Assembly: GCF_000193635.1 (NCBI RefSeq)
Contig: NZ_AEKT01000005.1
Span: 1-64,000, forward strand
DNA: 64,000 nucleotides
Direction of reading: 5' to 3'
Source: Weissella cibaria KACC 11862
Lineage (GTDB): Bacteria; Bacillota; Bacilli; Lactobacillales; Lactobacillaceae
In this document: piece by piece, positions 34,602 to 44,827 of the stretch
How the letters are laid out: every line of letters starts with the position of its first letter
How positions within the stretch are numbered: the stretch's first letter is position 1
Notes under the pieces: model-generated
The model's database searches: none
Told to the model about the DNA's origin: nothing
What the model saw: only the letters and a program-made list of their open reading frames with translations
Made by a program: the position numbers and the translations under genes

Positions 34602-36980
34602 TTAACCTAGTTCGGCGTATGTTGCCCCTTGGTCCGGACCTGTAAAGCTAAAGTCCTTAACCGCACGGTGTGAACGCAAGTATTCTTGCACACCTTGGCG
34701 AATAGCGCCTGTTCCCTTACCGTGAATGATTTCAACAGAAGGTAAGTTATTCAGCAAGGCCCGATCGATGAACTGATCCAGCTCACCCATCGCTGCCTCA
34801 TAACGTTGGCCACGCAAATCAAGCGTTGCTGATGCGTTTGCGCGGTTAACCGCCTTATTCGTGCTAACACGTGGCTTAGCGGCTGCCTTTTGCTCCGACT
34901 TCGCCGTTTGTGCAGCTGCTTGCTTCTCGATTTCATCTTCAGCCAGCACCATCTTCAAAATACCCATTTGGACTTCGAACTTGCCGTCCTTTAACTTGCG
35001 CTTAACAGTACCTTGTTGACCGTACTCACGAACCAAGACAGTGTCACCAGCGGCAATATCTTGACTCTTAGCCTGCTTAGCCTTCCGCAAAACGCGATTG
35101 TTTTCCGCTGATGGTTCTTGTCGCATTGCGTTCAAGGCACCCTTAGCATCCATCAACTTGTTTTCCTTAACGGCCACCCCATCTAACTGCATCTTACGCA
35201 AATCAGCGATAATCTTATCGGCCTTCTTACGCGAATCTGCCACGATGTGGTTAGCTTCCTTCTTGGCTTCTTCCAGTGTACGGGCCTTCTCAGTTTCCAT
35301 CTTTTCAAGCTTTTGCTCGTAATCGTTCTTCATCTGACGATTTTCGATAACTTGTTGCGCCAACTGCACTTGTTGCGCCAAAACGGCATTACGACGTTCA
35401 ACCAAATCAGCAATCATGTCATTCAACTCTTGCGAATCTTCTGACGTCAATGAAGCCGCAGCATCAATAATTGATTGATCCAACCCCAAACGCTTTGAGA
35501 TTTCCAACGCGTTTGAACGGCCGGGAATGCCAAGCAAGAACTTGTACGTTGGACGCAAAGTATCAACGTCAAACTCCATCGATGCATTGATTGTGTCGAC
35601 ACGGTTGTAACCGTAGACCTTCAACTCTGGGTAGTGTGTCGTTGCCACAGTGTATGAACCCTTGGCACCAACTGCATCCAGAATAGACATCGCCAAAGCG
35701 GCCCCTTCTTGAGGGTCTGTTCCAGCACCCAATTCGTCAAATAGCACCAAAGAATCCGCGTCAATTTGCTTCAAAATATCAACAATGTTGACCATGTGTG
35801 ATGAGAACGTTGACAATGATTGTTCAATTGACTGCTCATCACCAATATCAGCAAAGACTTCCTTAAACAAGCCAACCGTTGAATACTCAGCCGTTGGGAT
35901 AAACAAACCTGATTGGGCCATTAATTGTAACAAGCCCAGCGTCTTCAAGGTAATCGTCTTACCACCGGTGTTTGGTCCAGTGACAATAATCGCCTTGTAG
36001 TCTTCACCGATAATAATATCGTTGGCAACCGCCTTTTGTGGGTCCAACAATGGGTGACGCGCTTGGAGCAAACGCACGTGATTTTCTGGACTGTACTCTG
36101 GCTCCTGGGCCTTAGTTGCTGCAGCATAACGCGCCTTCGCGTTCACAAAATCCAAGTGGCCTAACACTTCTGCATTCTTCTGAATGTTTTCGGCTTCCGG
36201 ACGCAACATATCTGACAATTCTGCCAAAACACGTTCTTCTTCGTGTCGCTCCTTGATATAGTGCTCACGCAAACGGTTGTTCATATCAACCACGTCAGCT
36301 GGTTCAATATATAATGTCTGACCAGTTTGTGATTGATCGTGCACAACGCCACCAAAACGACTACGGTATTCAGCCTTAACCGGAATAACATAACGATCAC
36401 TGCGAATCGTCACAATTGGATCTGACAGATACTGTGCTGACTTACCACGAGTGTAATCTTGCATCTTCTGACGGATTGCATTTTCAGTCGAGGTGATTGC
36501 TTGGCGAACCCGGTGTAGTTCAGGTGACGCTTCGTCAGTAACACGACCATCACCATCAATTGCCGTGTTCACACGGCGCGTCAAATCTTGCATCACAACC
36601 AAACGTGAGTAGTATGGTCGCAAGGCAGCCAATGGCTCACCACGGTCTTCAATTAAGTTTTCAAAGAACATACGCATTTGACCGGTTGTAAACAGCACCC
36701 GACCAACTTGGGCCAATTCTGTACCACTTAGCGCTGCATCGATACGTAAACGTTGCATGTGTGGCTTAACATCAGCCAGCTTAGGAATATTAATTCCCCC
36801 TTGCCAACGTAATACCTTAGCTGCATCAGACGTTTCCGCCAACCAAGCTTGCATTTCATTGGCATCAGCCGTTGGCAACAAGTTGTGCAACTCATTTTCA
36901 CCGGCAGCCGTTGAGAGGTATGGCCGCAACTGGGCCTTTACCGCATCATACTCAAGGGTTGCCAAGACTTTCTTATTCAT
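34602..36980 (-). CDS. mutS2: MutS2 endonuclease/ribosome rescue ATPase
   Basis: 792 residues, full length. The ABC ATPase has Walker A TGPNTGGKTITLKT near 325 and Walker B-DELGAGTDPQEG near 405. A coiled coil runs around 520-620, a KOW-like part (RALGDTVLVREYGQQGTVK-type) follows, and the C-terminal Smr endonuclease domain (LDLRGQRYEAAMGELDQFI, VEIIHGKGTGAIRQGV) ends the protein. MutS2 splits stalled or collided ribosomes and restrains recombination. It contains no cysteine. It lies beside cvpA and zapA as in many Firmicutes. Confidence 0.95.
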   Translation of the reverse strand: MNKKVLATLEYDAVKAQLRPYLSTAAGENELHNLLPTADANEMQAWLAETSDAAKVLRWQGGINIPKLADVKPHMQRLRIDAALSGTELAQVGRVLFTTGQMRMFFENLIEDRGEPLAALRPYYSRLVVMQDLTRRVNTAIDGDGRVTDEASPELHRVRQAITSTENAIRQKMQDYTRGKSAQYLSDPIVTIRSDRYVIPVKAEYRSRFGGVVHDQSQTGQTLYIEPADVVDMNNRLREHYIKERHEEERVLAELSDMLRPEAENIQKNAEVLGHLDFVNAKARYAAATKAQEPEYSPENHVRLLQARHPLLDPQKAVANDIIIGEDYKAIIVTGPNTGGKTITLKTLGLLQLMAQSGLFIPTAEYSTVGLFKEVFADIGDEQSIEQSLSTFSSHMVNIVDILKQIDADSLVLFDELGAGTDPQEGAALAMSILDAVGAKGSYTVATTHYPELKVYGYNRVDTINASMEFDVDTLRPTYKFLLGIPGRSNALEISKRLGLDQSIIDAAASLTSEDSQELNDMIADLVERRNAVLAQQVQLAQQVIENRQMKNDYEQKLEKMETEKARTLEEAKKEANHIVADSRKKADKIIADLRKMQLDGVAVKENKLMDAKGALNAMRQEPSAENNRVLRKAKQAKSQDIAAGDTVLVREYGQQGTVKRKLKDGKFEVQMGILKMVLAEDEIEKQAAAQTAKSEQKAAAKPRVSTNKAVNRANASATLDLRGQRYEAAMGELDQFIDRALLNNLPSVEIIHGKGTGAIRQGVQEYLRSHRAVKDFSFTGPDQGATYAELG

Positions 36981-37012
36981 CTGTCTGAACCTCTAATATC
37001 TCTATTTCTGCC

Positions 37013-37555
37013 CTACTGGAGAATCCACCATTGATAGATGGCGTCTGAGAAGTAAGGTGTTTGATTTAACATCCACTGGGCGACGGGTGACTGAATCATC
37101 GCGTCGTGATACCAAGGGATTTCTAATGTCTGTGTTAATTGTAAAACAAAGAAGATTTCAATGTAGACTAAAAGGCCGTATACAAGCAGGCCAGCCAAGC
37201 GATTTAGTTTACCTAAAACAGGAACCTTATTAATAAAACGCAGACTGCGTTCAATCGACCGCAGGACCAGCGACCCGCCAAACATCAAGATTCCAAACGC
37301 TAATCCTGACGCCAGAAATTCATTTGCTTTATCAGCTAGCACAGTTGGTACACCGTTTGCGGCCCATCGTGCTTGGATTGTTGTCAAAAACGTCGCATGA
37401 ATCCACGCCCCGAAGCGATGCGACAAAAGAATGGCAACCGCGTACACGATAAACCGGCCCCCGAACGAGACTAAACTACGTGTAAACCCGAGCGTATAAC
37501 CACGCGTCATCGCAGCGACTAATAACACCAGAATGATAACTGATAGTAAATTCAT
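37013..37555 (-). CDS. cvpA: CvpA-family membrane protein
   Basis: 180 residues with four hydrophobic segments beginning NLLSVIILVLLVAAMTRGYTLGFTRSL, the CvpA pattern. CvpA proteins were linked to colicin V export and purF in Gram-negatives; in Firmicutes the role is unclear, with links to envelope processes. The ATG overlaps the zapA stop (TAATG), so translation is coupled. The next gene is mutS2. Confidence 0.85.
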   Translation of the reverse strand: MNLLSVIILVLLVAAMTRGYTLGFTRSLVSFGGRFIVYAVAILLSHRFGAWIHATFLTTIQARWAANGVPTVLADKANEFLASGLAFGILMFGGSLVLRSIERSLRFINKVPVLGKLNRLAGLLVYGLLVYIEIFFVLQLTQTLEIPWYHDAMIQSPVAQWMLNQTPYFSDAIYQWWILQ

Positions 37556-37785
37556 TACTTATTAGCGTCCTTCTCGGCCTGCATCTTCAACTGATCTGAT
37601 AGTGCATTAATGGCCAACAACGTTAGTAATTGATCGTCAGTTAAGTGTGGGGCTAGCTCGCGCATTTCGTTCAATTGTTGATTTGCCAAGTCGAACACAG
37701 CCTTCATGTGGGCTTGGGTCTCATTTGACGTAATGGTAATTGGCTTACCAAGGATTTCGCCTTTAAAGCGCATCTTTTCTGCCAT
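37555..37785 (-). CDS. zapA: cell division protein ZapA
   Basis: 76 residues. KMRFKGEILGKPITITSNETQAHMKAVFDLANQQLNEM gives the small beta-alpha head, and the remainder is a coiled coil (LTLLAINALSDQLKMQAEKD). ZapA bundles FtsZ protofilaments at midcell. Its head and coiled-coil lengths match the Gram-positive form. It starts the zapA-cvpA-mutS2 cluster; AAGGA precedes the start. Confidence 0.85.
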   Translation of the reverse strand: MAEKMRFKGEILGKPITITSNETQAHMKAVFDLANQQLNEMRELAPHLTDDQLLTLLAINALSDQLKMQAEKDANK

Positions 37786-37841
37786 GGTTTTGCCTTCCTT
37801 TCACGGATGTCGTTCTTATTTCATAATTTCCAGTATAGCAA

Positions 37842-37867
37842 AAAAACGCTGATGTTTCAGCGTTTTT
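37842..37867. terminator. bidirectional terminator upstream of zapA
   Basis: AAAAACGCTGA pairs with TTCAGCGTTTTT. Confidence 0.8.
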
Positions 37868-37881
37868 CATTGACTTGCTAA

Positions 37882-38130
37882 TTATCCTAGTGTTTGGTAA
37901 TCCGAAGTAAATTCAGGTGCCTTCACAATTTTGAATGCTGGGCCGTTTTTGATTAGGTAATCACCACAATTACCAATACTATCAGGCTCATGCAATCGCA
38001 ACTGGTTATCTGCCTTTGATTGCCAAGTCACAATACCCTTTTGCAATGCGTCCTGCACCCAAACAGCAGGTGCCGTATCGTCTGAGATTTGCCATGCCTC
38101 GACAATCATATCATTGTGTTTCACTTGCAT
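37882..38130 (-). CDS. small phage-type protein of unknown function
   Basis: 82 residues from the ATG at 38130 (MQVKHNDMIVEAWQIS). The pattern VEAWQIS, then IGNCGDYLIKNGPAFKIVKAPEFTSDYQTL, resembles small phage proteins with a W/Y-L/I-K-G-x-x-F-x-I-x-x-P-x-F-F/Y ending. It is a lone gene; no other phage gene is near. The ribosome site is weak (AGGCG). Remote family match only. Confidence 0.5.
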   Translation of the reverse strand: MQVKHNDMIVEAWQISDDTAPAVWVQDALQKGIVTWQSKADNQLRLHEPDSIGNCGDYLIKNGPAFKIVKAPEFTSDYQTLG

Positions 38131-38321
38131 ATCGAGTCGCCTACTTTCTTTCTGCTTAGCGATTCTCTTCTCCCTAAGTACAATTTTACACCATGTCGGC
38201 ACAAATTTACTGTTTGAACATTAGGTGAAACGGTTAACTTTTAGATAGTTAAATGGTCGTCGCGTTGTGACGAGCATGGCAGGTGTCAGCCAAGATATAC
38301 TTAGTTGTTCAACCGCATAAA

Positions 38322-38348
38322 AAAGCACGCAATTTGCATGCGTGCTTT
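38322..38348 (-). terminator. terminator after engB
   Basis: AAAGCACGCA pairs with TGCGTGCTTT, then a short T-run on the minus strand. Confidence 0.75.
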
Positions 38349-38351
38349 CGT

Positions 38352-38981
38352 TTAATCTTCGAATTCTTCTGGATAAAAATCCGTACCATCAAGCATACGG
38401 GCTTCTAGCCAGTCCCAGACGTTATCCTTACCATATTTGGTTTCTGATGAGAAAATCTCAAAGTCAGATACGTCAGGGTTAAATTGCAAACCGCGCTTGA
38501 TATCTGCCTCAGCCTTATTCCACTTACCACGTGAAATCTTGTCAGCCTTCGTGGCAACAACCAAAACTGGTAGGCCGATGTCATCAGACGTCAACCAGTT
38601 GTACATCTCGATGTCTTCCTTAGAAGGCATGTGACGTGCATCCACCAGTTGCACAATACCCTTCAGTGGCTCACGGGTACGCAAGTATTCACCAATCATG
38701 ACCGCAAACTCTTCACGGGCCTTCTTAGAAACCTTAGCATACCCATACCCAGGCACGTCGACGAAAAAGATTTGATCTTCCACCTTGTAGAAGTTCAAGG
38801 TTTGCGTCTTACCAGGTTGTGATGAGGTGCGGGCAAATGACTTGCGGTTAATCAAAACGTTCGTCAATGAAGACTTACCAACATTTGAACGACCAACGAA
38901 TGCCACCTCAGGTAAACCATCAGTTGGGTATTGGCTGGCACGCACAGCGGACATTACCATTTCGACATTGTGTACTTCCAT
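38352..38981 (-). CDS. engB: ribosome biogenesis GTPase EngB/YsxC
   Basis: 209 residues from the ATG at 38981 with GGAGGA upstream. G1 [11 protein letters not shown]2 [12 protein letters not shown]3 [10 protein letters not shown]4 VATKADK and G5 FSSETK are all in order, as in TrmE-Era-type GTPases. EngB helps late 50S assembly. The frame extends upstream into clpX, but that part is not used. It follows clpX directly, a common arrangement in Firmicutes. Confidence 0.95.
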   Translation of the reverse strand: MEVHNVEMVMSAVRASQYPTDGLPEVAFVGRSNVGKSSLTNVLINRKSFARTSSQPGKTQTLNFYKVEDQIFFVDVPGYGYAKVSKKAREEFAVMIGEYLRTREPLKGIVQLVDARHMPSKEDIEMYNWLTSDDIGLPVLVVATKADKISRGKWNKAEADIKRGLQFNPDVSDFEIFSSETKYGKDNVWDWLEARMLDGTDFYPEEFED

Positions 38982-38994
38982 GATAAATCCTCCG

Positions 38995-40248
38995 TTAGTT
39001 TTGTTCTGTAACCATCTCTGGTTGCTCGTTACGTAATACAGCACCTTCAGTAATAATAACGCCGTTAACGTCATCACGTGATGGTACGTCGAACATTACG
39101 TCGCGCATCGTCTCCTCAATAATTGAACGCAAACCACGGGCACCCGTCTCACGCTCAATTGCCAAGTGTGCCATGGCCTTCAAGGCTTCAGGAGTAAACG
39201 TCAACGCAACTCCTTCGAGTGCCAACAAAGCCTGGTATTGCTTAACCAAAGCGTTCTTAGGTTCCGTCAAAATACGAACCAAATCATCTTCTGTCAACTC
39301 TTCCAATGCTGTCAAAATTGGCAAACGACCAATGAATTCTGGAATCAATCCAAAGCTCATCAAATCTTCAGGTACAACCTGTTGCATGATTGACTTGTCA
39401 GTATTCTTAAATTGTACTGTCTTAGAGTCCGTACCGAAACCAATTACCTTAGCTCCGACACGTTCCTTAACCATTTGTTCGATACCCGCGAAGGCACCAC
39501 CGACGATGAACAAAATGTTTGTCGTGTCGATTTGAATGAACTCTTGGTTAGGGTGCTTACGACCGCCTTGAGGTGGAACGTTAGCAATGGTACCCTCTAG
39601 CATCTTCAAAAGTGCTTGTTGCACACCTTCACCAGAAACGTCACGTGTAATCGAAACGTTTTCGGCCTTCTTGGCAATCTTGTCAATTTCGTCGATGTAA
39701 ATAATACCAGTTTCCGCGCGCTCGACATCATAGTCAGCGGCTTGGATCAACTTCAATAGAATGTTTTCAACGTCTTCACCAACGTATCCAGCTTCTGTCA
39801 AAGTCGTTGCATCCGCAATTGCGAATGGCACATTCAAAAGCTTAGCCATTGATTGTGCAATATACGTCTTACCTGACCCAGTAGGTCCGATCATGGCGAT
39901 GTTAGACTTTTGCAGCTCAACACCTTCAGCCCCAGTATCACCCGTCAACATAGCGTTAACGCGCTTGTAGTGGTTGTAGACGGCAACTGCAAGAGTACGC
40001 TTAGCTTCGTCTTGTCCGATAACATATGAATTCAAGTTATCGACAATCTCTTGTGGTGTTTTCAAAGTCAATGTGCGCTCCAATGCATCTTGTTGCAAAT
40101 CTTCATTAATAATATCTTGTGCCAAAGCCACACATTCATTACAAATGTATACGCCAGGCCCTGCGATAAGCTTCTTCACTTCTGTTGAAGCCTTACCACA
40201 GAATGAACAGTAGGCAATGCCGTTTGAATTATCGGTTGTATTAAACAC
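38995..40248 (-). CDS. clpX: ATP-dependent Clp protease ATP-binding subunit ClpX
   Basis: 417 residues. The N-terminal zinc-binding domain keeps its four cysteines (CSFCGK...YICNEC). Walker [13 protein letters not shown], Walker [11 protein letters not shown] and the sensor/pore motifs ([19 protein letters not shown]) follow. ClpX unfolds tagged proteins for ClpP. tig lies upstream and engB follows directly, the usual lactobacillus order. The retained zinc ligands contrast with Tgt and AlaRS here. Confidence 0.98.
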   Translation of the reverse strand: MFNTTDNSNGIAYCSFCGKASTEVKKLIAGPGVYICNECVALAQDIINEDLQQDALERTLTLKTPQEIVDNLNSYVIGQDEAKRTLAVAVYNHYKRVNAMLTGDTGAEGVELQKSNIAMIGPTGSGKTYIAQSMAKLLNVPFAIADATTLTEAGYVGEDVENILLKLIQAADYDVERAETGIIYIDEIDKIAKKAENVSITRDVSGEGVQQALLKMLEGTIANVPPQGGRKHPNQEFIQIDTTNILFIVGGAFAGIEQMVKERVGAKVIGFGTDSKTVQFKNTDKSIMQQVVPEDLMSFGLIPEFIGRLPILTALEELTEDDLVRILTEPKNALVKQYQALLALEGVALTFTPEALKAMAHLAIERETGARGLRSIIEETMRDVMFDVPSRDDVNGVIITEGAVLRNEQPEMVTEQN

Positions 40249-40367
40249 TGTTCAACCTCCTGTAAGTTTTTAACGTTAGTCGAAACGTAAGTTACCTACT
40301 ATTGTACCAGAGATTTTGTGTTTTTTTATACGATATTCTTAGGACTTATATAGTGTAACACTGCAAA

Positions 40368-40399
40368 AAGAGGTTAGACTCGAAAAAGTCTAACCTCTT
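40368..40399 (-). terminator. terminator after tig
   Basis: AAGAGGTTAGACT pairs with AGTCTAACCTCTT, then TTTGC on the minus strand. Confidence 0.85.
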
Positions 40400-40417
40400 A
40401 ATTAACGTTGTTTAGAA

Positions 40418-41707
40418 TTAAGCTTCAACAGCGTTTTCAACGATCATGTCAACAACTTGCTTGATAGCAATGTCGTGTGACAACATGTCGTCTGACAAAG
40501 CACCGCGAACAGCAGCTTCGTCCATACCGTATTGGTCAGCCAATGACTTTACTTCAGCAGCAACGTCTTCGTCCGTAGGCTTGATGTTTTCTGCCTTAAC
40601 AATAGCTTCCAATACCAAGTTCGTCTTTACGCGACGCTCAGCACCTTCTTCGTATTGCTTGTGCAAATCATCTTCTGATGAACCAGTGATTTGGTAGTAC
40701 AACTCTGGTGAGATACCTTGTTGTTGCATTGAAGCAAAGAATTGGTTCATTTGACGGTGAACGTCTTCGTGAATCATTGAATCAGGAATTTCTCCACCAG
40801 CAACTGATGCGTTGTCAACAACGGCTGAGATAGCAGCATCTTCCTTGGCATCCTTAGCAGCGTCTTCCTTTTCAGTCGTCAAACGTGCCTTAACCTTGTC
40901 CTTCAATTCTGCCAAAGTATCAACTTCTTCGTCGATGTCCTTTGCAAATTCGTCGTCCAATGCAGGAACTTCCTTAGCCTTAACTTCGTGCACAGTAACA
41001 ACGAACAAAGCGTCCTTACCGGCCAAGTCAGCAGCTTGGTATTCTTCTGGGAACGTTACGTTTACGTTAACAACGTCATCGGCCTTGGCACCAACCAATT
41101 GGTCTTCGAAGCCAGGGATGAATGAGTTTGAACCCAATTCAAGTGAGTAGTTGTCACCCTTACCACCGTCGAACTCAACACCGTCAACTGAACCAACGAA
41201 GTCGATAACAACCGTGTCACCGTTCTTTGCAGGAGCGTCAACCAAAACCAATTCTGCTTGACCTTCTTGCAAACGAGCGATTTCGGCATCCAATTCTTCA
41301 TCAGAAACAGTAACGTCTGATGCAGGAACCTTAACACCCTTGTAGTCGCCCAATTCGATTTCTGGAGCCAATTCAACTTCAGCAGTCAAAACCCAAGCTT
41401 CATCCTTGTTCATTGACTCTGCGTCGATCTTTGGTTGACCAACAGTCGTAACACCTGCTTCTGCAACTGCATCAGCGTAAACATCTGGCAAAACGATGTT
41501 CAAAGCGTCTTGGTACAATGACTCTTCACCGTACATTTGAATAAAGACTTGCTTAGGCATCTTACCCTTACGGAAACCAGGAACCGTAATTTGCTTCTTA
41601 ACGTCGTTAAATGCGGCGTCGATACCCTTTTCGTATACGTCAACAGGAACTTCGAACTTGATCGTTCCCTTGTTGCCTTCACCCTTAGTGAAAACTGCGT
41701 TAGCCAT
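40418..41707 (-). CDS. tig: trigger factor
   Basis: 429 residues from the ATG at 41707 with GGAGG upstream; the 8 extra in-frame residues are discarded. The N-terminal ribosome-binding domain contains VPGFRKGKMPKQVF. The FKBP-type PPIase domain is around 150-240 (GDTVVIDFVGSVDGVEFDGG). The C-terminal helical chaperone domain follows. It helps folding of nascent chains at the ribosome tunnel and contains no cysteine. It stands before clpX as usual. Confidence 0.97.
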   Translation of the reverse strand: MANAVFTKGEGNKGTIKFEVPVDVYEKGIDAAFNDVKKQITVPGFRKGKMPKQVFIQMYGEESLYQDALNIVLPDVYADAVAEAGVTTVGQPKIDAESMNKDEAWVLTAEVELAPEIELGDYKGVKVPASDVTVSDEELDAEIARLQEGQAELVLVDAPAKNGDTVVIDFVGSVDGVEFDGGKGDNYSLELGSNSFIPGFEDQLVGAKADDVVNVNVTFPEEYQAADLAGKDALFVVTVHEVKAKEVPALDDEFAKDIDEEVDTLAELKDKVKARLTTEKEDAAKDAKEDAAISAVVDNASVAGGEIPDSMIHEDVHRQMNQFFASMQQQGISPELYYQITGSSEDDLHKQYEEGAERRVKTNLVLEAIVKAENIKPTDEDVAAEVKSLADQYGMDEAAVRGALSDDMLSHDIAIKQVVDMIVENAVEA

Positions 41708-41839
41708 GTTTATTCCTCCAATAGTAACCAACTAATAGTCAGTTACATATATTATCTTTACATACTTTATAAGTTTACCGGAAAGTGCCTATTTTGGCAA
41801 TAATTCTAGGCCGAAAATCGACTGTAAACCCGTAATTTA

Positions 41840-42277
41840 CTAGAACAATTGTCCTTCAAACTTTGATTCAGGATAGTTCTTGAAATCATAAGTTGCCAAA
41901 TCTTCAGCCTTGTTCACAAAGGCAGTCAAAGATTCAGTTAACATCAAGTTCGTCTTGTAATCAGTCTCTTCAACCATGATGATTGGCTTCTTTAAGGCCC
42001 AAGCCATACCAGCTTCAAAGGCAGTCCCTGAGTCTGCATCGTCATCACGGAAATCAGCGACAACAACCAAGGCGTCTGCATCAAGCACTTGTGTCACATC
42101 ACGACGGAACACTTCAGCCGCCCAGGCTGGCGTGTATTCAGGGTTATCCGTCTTTTGGTGGTGACGTGGTGAGTAGAAGTCAGTAACCGTTGGGTTCGCT
42201 TCCAGTGCTGCCTCAATACGTGCAACACGATCAACTTGTTCGTCACTAAAGAATGGTGCGGCCAAATAAATTTGCAT
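41840..42277 (-). CDS. nucleoside 2-deoxyribosyltransferase
   Basis: 145 residues. MQIYLAAPFFSDEQVDRVARIEAAL is the family start, DALVVVADFRDDDADSGTAFEAGMAWALKKPIIMVEE holds the substrate-binding Asp and the catalytic Glu (FEAGMAW), and DYKTNLMLTESL closes it. The enzyme exchanges the base between deoxyribonucleosides in purine and pyrimidine salvage, which is typical of lactobacilli. It lies between tuf and tig with AGAGGG upstream. Confidence 0.9.
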   Translation of the reverse strand: MQIYLAAPFFSDEQVDRVARIEAALEANPTVTDFYSPRHHQKTDNPEYTPAWAAEVFRRDVTQVLDADALVVVADFRDDDADSGTAFEAGMAWALKKPIIMVEETDYKTNLMLTESLTAFVNKAEDLATYDFKNYPESKFEGQLF

Positions 42278-42361
42278 GATGTAAAATCCCTCTATTTGTA
42301 AAATTTGTATAGTTCACTTTACCACATCTCGTGACATTTGCTAACCGGAGAAATAAGAAAA

Positions 42362-42401
42362 AAAGAGAGTTATTACACCATAAGATGTAATAACTCTCTT
42401 T
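42362..42401 (-). terminator. terminator after tuf
   Basis: A 16-bp stem AAAGAGAGTTATTACA/TGTAATAACTCTCTTT, then TTTTTTC on the minus strand. Confidence 0.9.
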
Positions 42402-42450
42402 TAAAAGCGCAGCCTAAGCTACATTGGAAAATTCTACGTTAAACGTAAAA

Positions 42451-43638
42451 TTAGTCCTTGATTTCTGAAACAGTTCCGGCACCGACAGTACGTCCACCTT
42501 CACGAACCGTAAACTTCAATCCCTTTTCGATGGCAACTGGTGCGATCAATTCGATATCGAATGTTACGTTATCACCAGGCATAACCATTTCTACGCCTTC
42601 TGGCAATTCAACAACACCAGTAACGTCAGTCGTGTGGAAGTAGAATTGTGGACGGTAGTTAGTGAAGAATGGCGTGTGACGGCCTCCTTCTTCCTTAGTC
42701 AAAACATAAACTTCGGCCAAGAACTTAGTGTGCGTTTGGATTGAACCAGGCTTAGCCAAAACTTGACCACGCTCGATTTCCTTACGATCAACACCACGCA
42801 ACAATGCACCGATGTTATCACCAGCTTGACCTTGTTGCATTGACTTACGGAACATTTCGATTCCAGTAACAACAGTCTTGCGAACTTCTTCCTTCAAACC
42901 AACGATTTCAACTTCGTCGTTCAAGTTAACAGTTCCACGGTCGATACGACCTGAAGCAACAGTACCACGACCAGTGATCGTAAATACGTCTTCGACTGGC
43001 ATCAAGAATGGCTTGTCAGTGTCACGCTCTGGAGTAGGAATGTATGAGTCAACAGTGTCCATCAACTCTTCGATAACCTTAACTTGTTCTGCGTCACCTT
43101 CCAAAGCCTTCAAGGCTGAACCGCGGATAACTGGAATGTCATCCCCAGGGAAATCGTATTCTGACAACAATTCACGAACTTCCATTTCAACCAAGTCGAT
43201 CAACTCTTCGTCGTCAACCAAGTCAACCTTGTTCAAGAATACAACCAAGTAGTCAACACCAACTTGGCGAGCCAACAAGATGTGCTCACGAGTTTGTGGC
43301 ATAGGACCGTCAGTTGAAGCAACAACCAAGATAGCACCGTCCATTTGGGCAGCACCAGTGATCATGTTCTTAACGTAGTCCGCGTGACCAGGGGCGTCGA
43401 TGTGGGCGTAGTGACGAGCTTCCGTCTCGTACTCGATGTGAGCAGTGTTGATCGTGATACCACGCTCACGCTCTTCAGGAGCAGCGTCGATAGCAGCAAA
43501 GTCTTGTTGCTCAGCCAAACCCTTGTCAGCCAATACCTTTGAGATAGCGGCAGTCAAAGTAGTCTTACCGTGGTCGACGTGACCGATAGTTCCAATGTTA
43601 ACGTGAGGCTTAGTGCGCTCGAAATTTTCCTTAGCCAA
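42451..43638 (-). CDS. tuf: elongation factor Tu
   Basis: 395 residues. [10 protein letters not shown] (G1), [12 protein letters not shown] (G2), [12 protein letters not shown] (G3), [11 protein letters not shown] (G4) and GSALKAL (G5) form the GTPase; domains II and III follow. In most bacteria G3 reads DCPGH and G4 NKCD; both cysteines are replaced here (Ala, Val), and I see no cysteine at all. EF-Tu delivers aminoacyl-tRNA to the ribosome. GGAGGA precedes the ATG, and TATAAT at 43704-43709 is a plausible -10. It is monocistronic with its own terminator. Confidence 0.99.
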   Translation of the reverse strand: MAKENFERTKPHVNIGTIGHVDHGKTTLTAAISKVLADKGLAEQQDFAAIDAAPEERERGITINTAHIEYETEARHYAHIDAPGHADYVKNMITGAAQMDGAILVVASTDGPMPQTREHILLARQVGVDYLVVFLNKVDLVDDEELIDLVEMEVRELLSEYDFPGDDIPVIRGSALKALEGDAEQVKVIEELMDTVDSYIPTPERDTDKPFLMPVEDVFTITGRGTVASGRIDRGTVNLNDEVEIVGLKEEVRKTVVTGIEMFRKSMQQGQAGDNIGALLRGVDRKEIERGQVLAKPGSIQTHTKFLAEVYVLTKEEGGRHTPFFTNYRPQFYFHTTDVTGVVELPEGVEMVMPGDNVTFDIELIAPVAIEKGLKFTVREGGRTVGAGTVSEIKD

Positions 43639-43703
43639 AAGCTTGTCCTCCTAATATTCGCATGTTAGTCCTTTATTGGGCTAACCCTTATTGCTTACGT
43701 ATT

Positions 43704-43709
43704 ATTATA
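43704..43709 (-). promoter_or_regulatory. -10 element for tuf
   Basis: TATAAT on the minus strand 66 bp before the start codon, in an AT-rich upstream region; the -35 is not clear. Confidence 0.55.
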
Positions 43710-43853
43710 CTACATTCTTAAAAGAACTAAAACAACTTGGTGCGAAAATCTTTAGTAATTTCTCTTTATGAGACTGGAATTATTATATATAACTTCGTGT
43801 TAATTGTAAATAATTTTTATCTTTTTTTGCAAACTGATTTTAAAAAGCCGGTT

Positions 43854-44771
43854 TTACGCCATTAAAGCTAACATTTCAGCCTGTAATTTTGCGCGCCATT
43901 CGCGCTGTTCCACTGCTTCTTCTGGCATCGGATTGCCAAGCGACTCAGCAATTAAGCCGGCAACCCAACTTTTAGTTTCAATTGCAACCCTTTCTAAGAC
44001 GGGGTAAGCAATCATAAGCATCAATCGGACTTGTTCTGCCAGGCCATGAATCATAGCAGGCCCAACTGTTCGTTCATACGATTGTAATTCAGTCACAATA
44101 GCTTGATACTGAACCATATTTTCAATAGATTCAAGTTGGGCTGGTACAACCGTCAGTGTGCCTCCGTCAAGCCACACCATATCAACTGACTGCGTCACTC
44201 GTAAACGGCGTAACCGGTCCAAGACTGATACACGTGAAATGGCCGTTAAAAATGGGTCCAATAAGACGAAACGTGCCCCAACTAGATACTCATCTAGTGG
44301 CAATTTGTCGGCTGCAATCAACCGTTCCCGTTGACTGATTGCATCCCCGTCGCTCAAATGATAAAAATGACGCGCAATCGTTGTGATTGTTGCCTGTTGC
44401 GTTTGCCGAGCTGTCATTTCTGCCGTCACAACTTGGGCCATCAAGTCGGCGCGTTGCGTCTCCGGTAACCACATAATAAATTCGCGGGCCGTCAAAAATT
44501 GTTGATTATGCAAGGCAACCGTCACGTATAATTGCGCTGTTTCGGCAGTCGCTAGGTAACTGTCAATAAATTCGTCAGCAAACAACTGTGCAGTCTTATA
44601 TTGACCATCTGCCAATAGTACGCGCGTCAGCAACTGGTTGATTGCTGGTGTTTGCTTGAGATCGTAAGCTTCATCCAATGCATCTAAAGCTGGGCCGTAT
44701 GAATGCTCGTCAAAAGCAGCTTGCCCTTTTGCCACTAAGCGAGCAAATCGTTCTTCTTCCTCTGGTGTCAT
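43854..44771 (-). CDS. TPR-repeat protein
   Basis: 305 residues. The N-terminal 130 residues read as TPR-like helices (FARLVAKGQAAFDEHSYGPALDALDEAYDL, LLTRVLLADGQYKTAQLFADEFI, LYVTVALHNQQFLTAREFIMWL). The C-terminal half is helical with no clear family. Such YsoA/TPR-type proteins probably act as adaptors. It lies between rnjB and tuf, same strand, with AGGTGAGGG upstream. Confidence 0.7.
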   Translation of the reverse strand: MTPEEEERFARLVAKGQAAFDEHSYGPALDALDEAYDLKQTPAINQLLTRVLLADGQYKTAQLFADEFIDSYLATAETAQLYVTVALHNQQFLTAREFIMWLPETQRADLMAQVVTAEMTARQTQQATITTIARHFYHLSDGDAISQRERLIAADKLPLDEYLVGARFVLLDPFLTAISRVSVLDRLRRLRVTQSVDMVWLDGGTLTVVPAQLESIENMVQYQAIVTELQSYERTVGPAMIHGLAEQVRLMLMIAYPVLERVAIETKSWVAGLIAESLGNPMPEEAVEQREWRAKLQAEMLALMA

Positions 44772-44790
44772 GCCCTCACCTTTCTAGATT

Positions 44791-44824
44791 GAAGAAGCGC
44801 CGATTCCTAAGAACCGACGCTTCT
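44791..44824 (-). terminator. hairpin between rnjB and the TPR gene
   Basis: GAAGCGTCGGTTC pairs with GAATCGGCGCTTC; the tail on the minus strand is only TTCAATC, so termination may be partial. Confidence 0.45.
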
Positions 44825-44827
44825 TTT

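Noticed and set aside
37882-38130. Prophage remnant
   Set aside because: Only one phage-like small gene; no integrase, attachment sites or structural genes nearby.
38982-39077. Longer EngB start inside clpX
   Set aside because: The extra hydrophobic residues are a frame shadow of clpX; the ATG at 38981 has GGAGGA.
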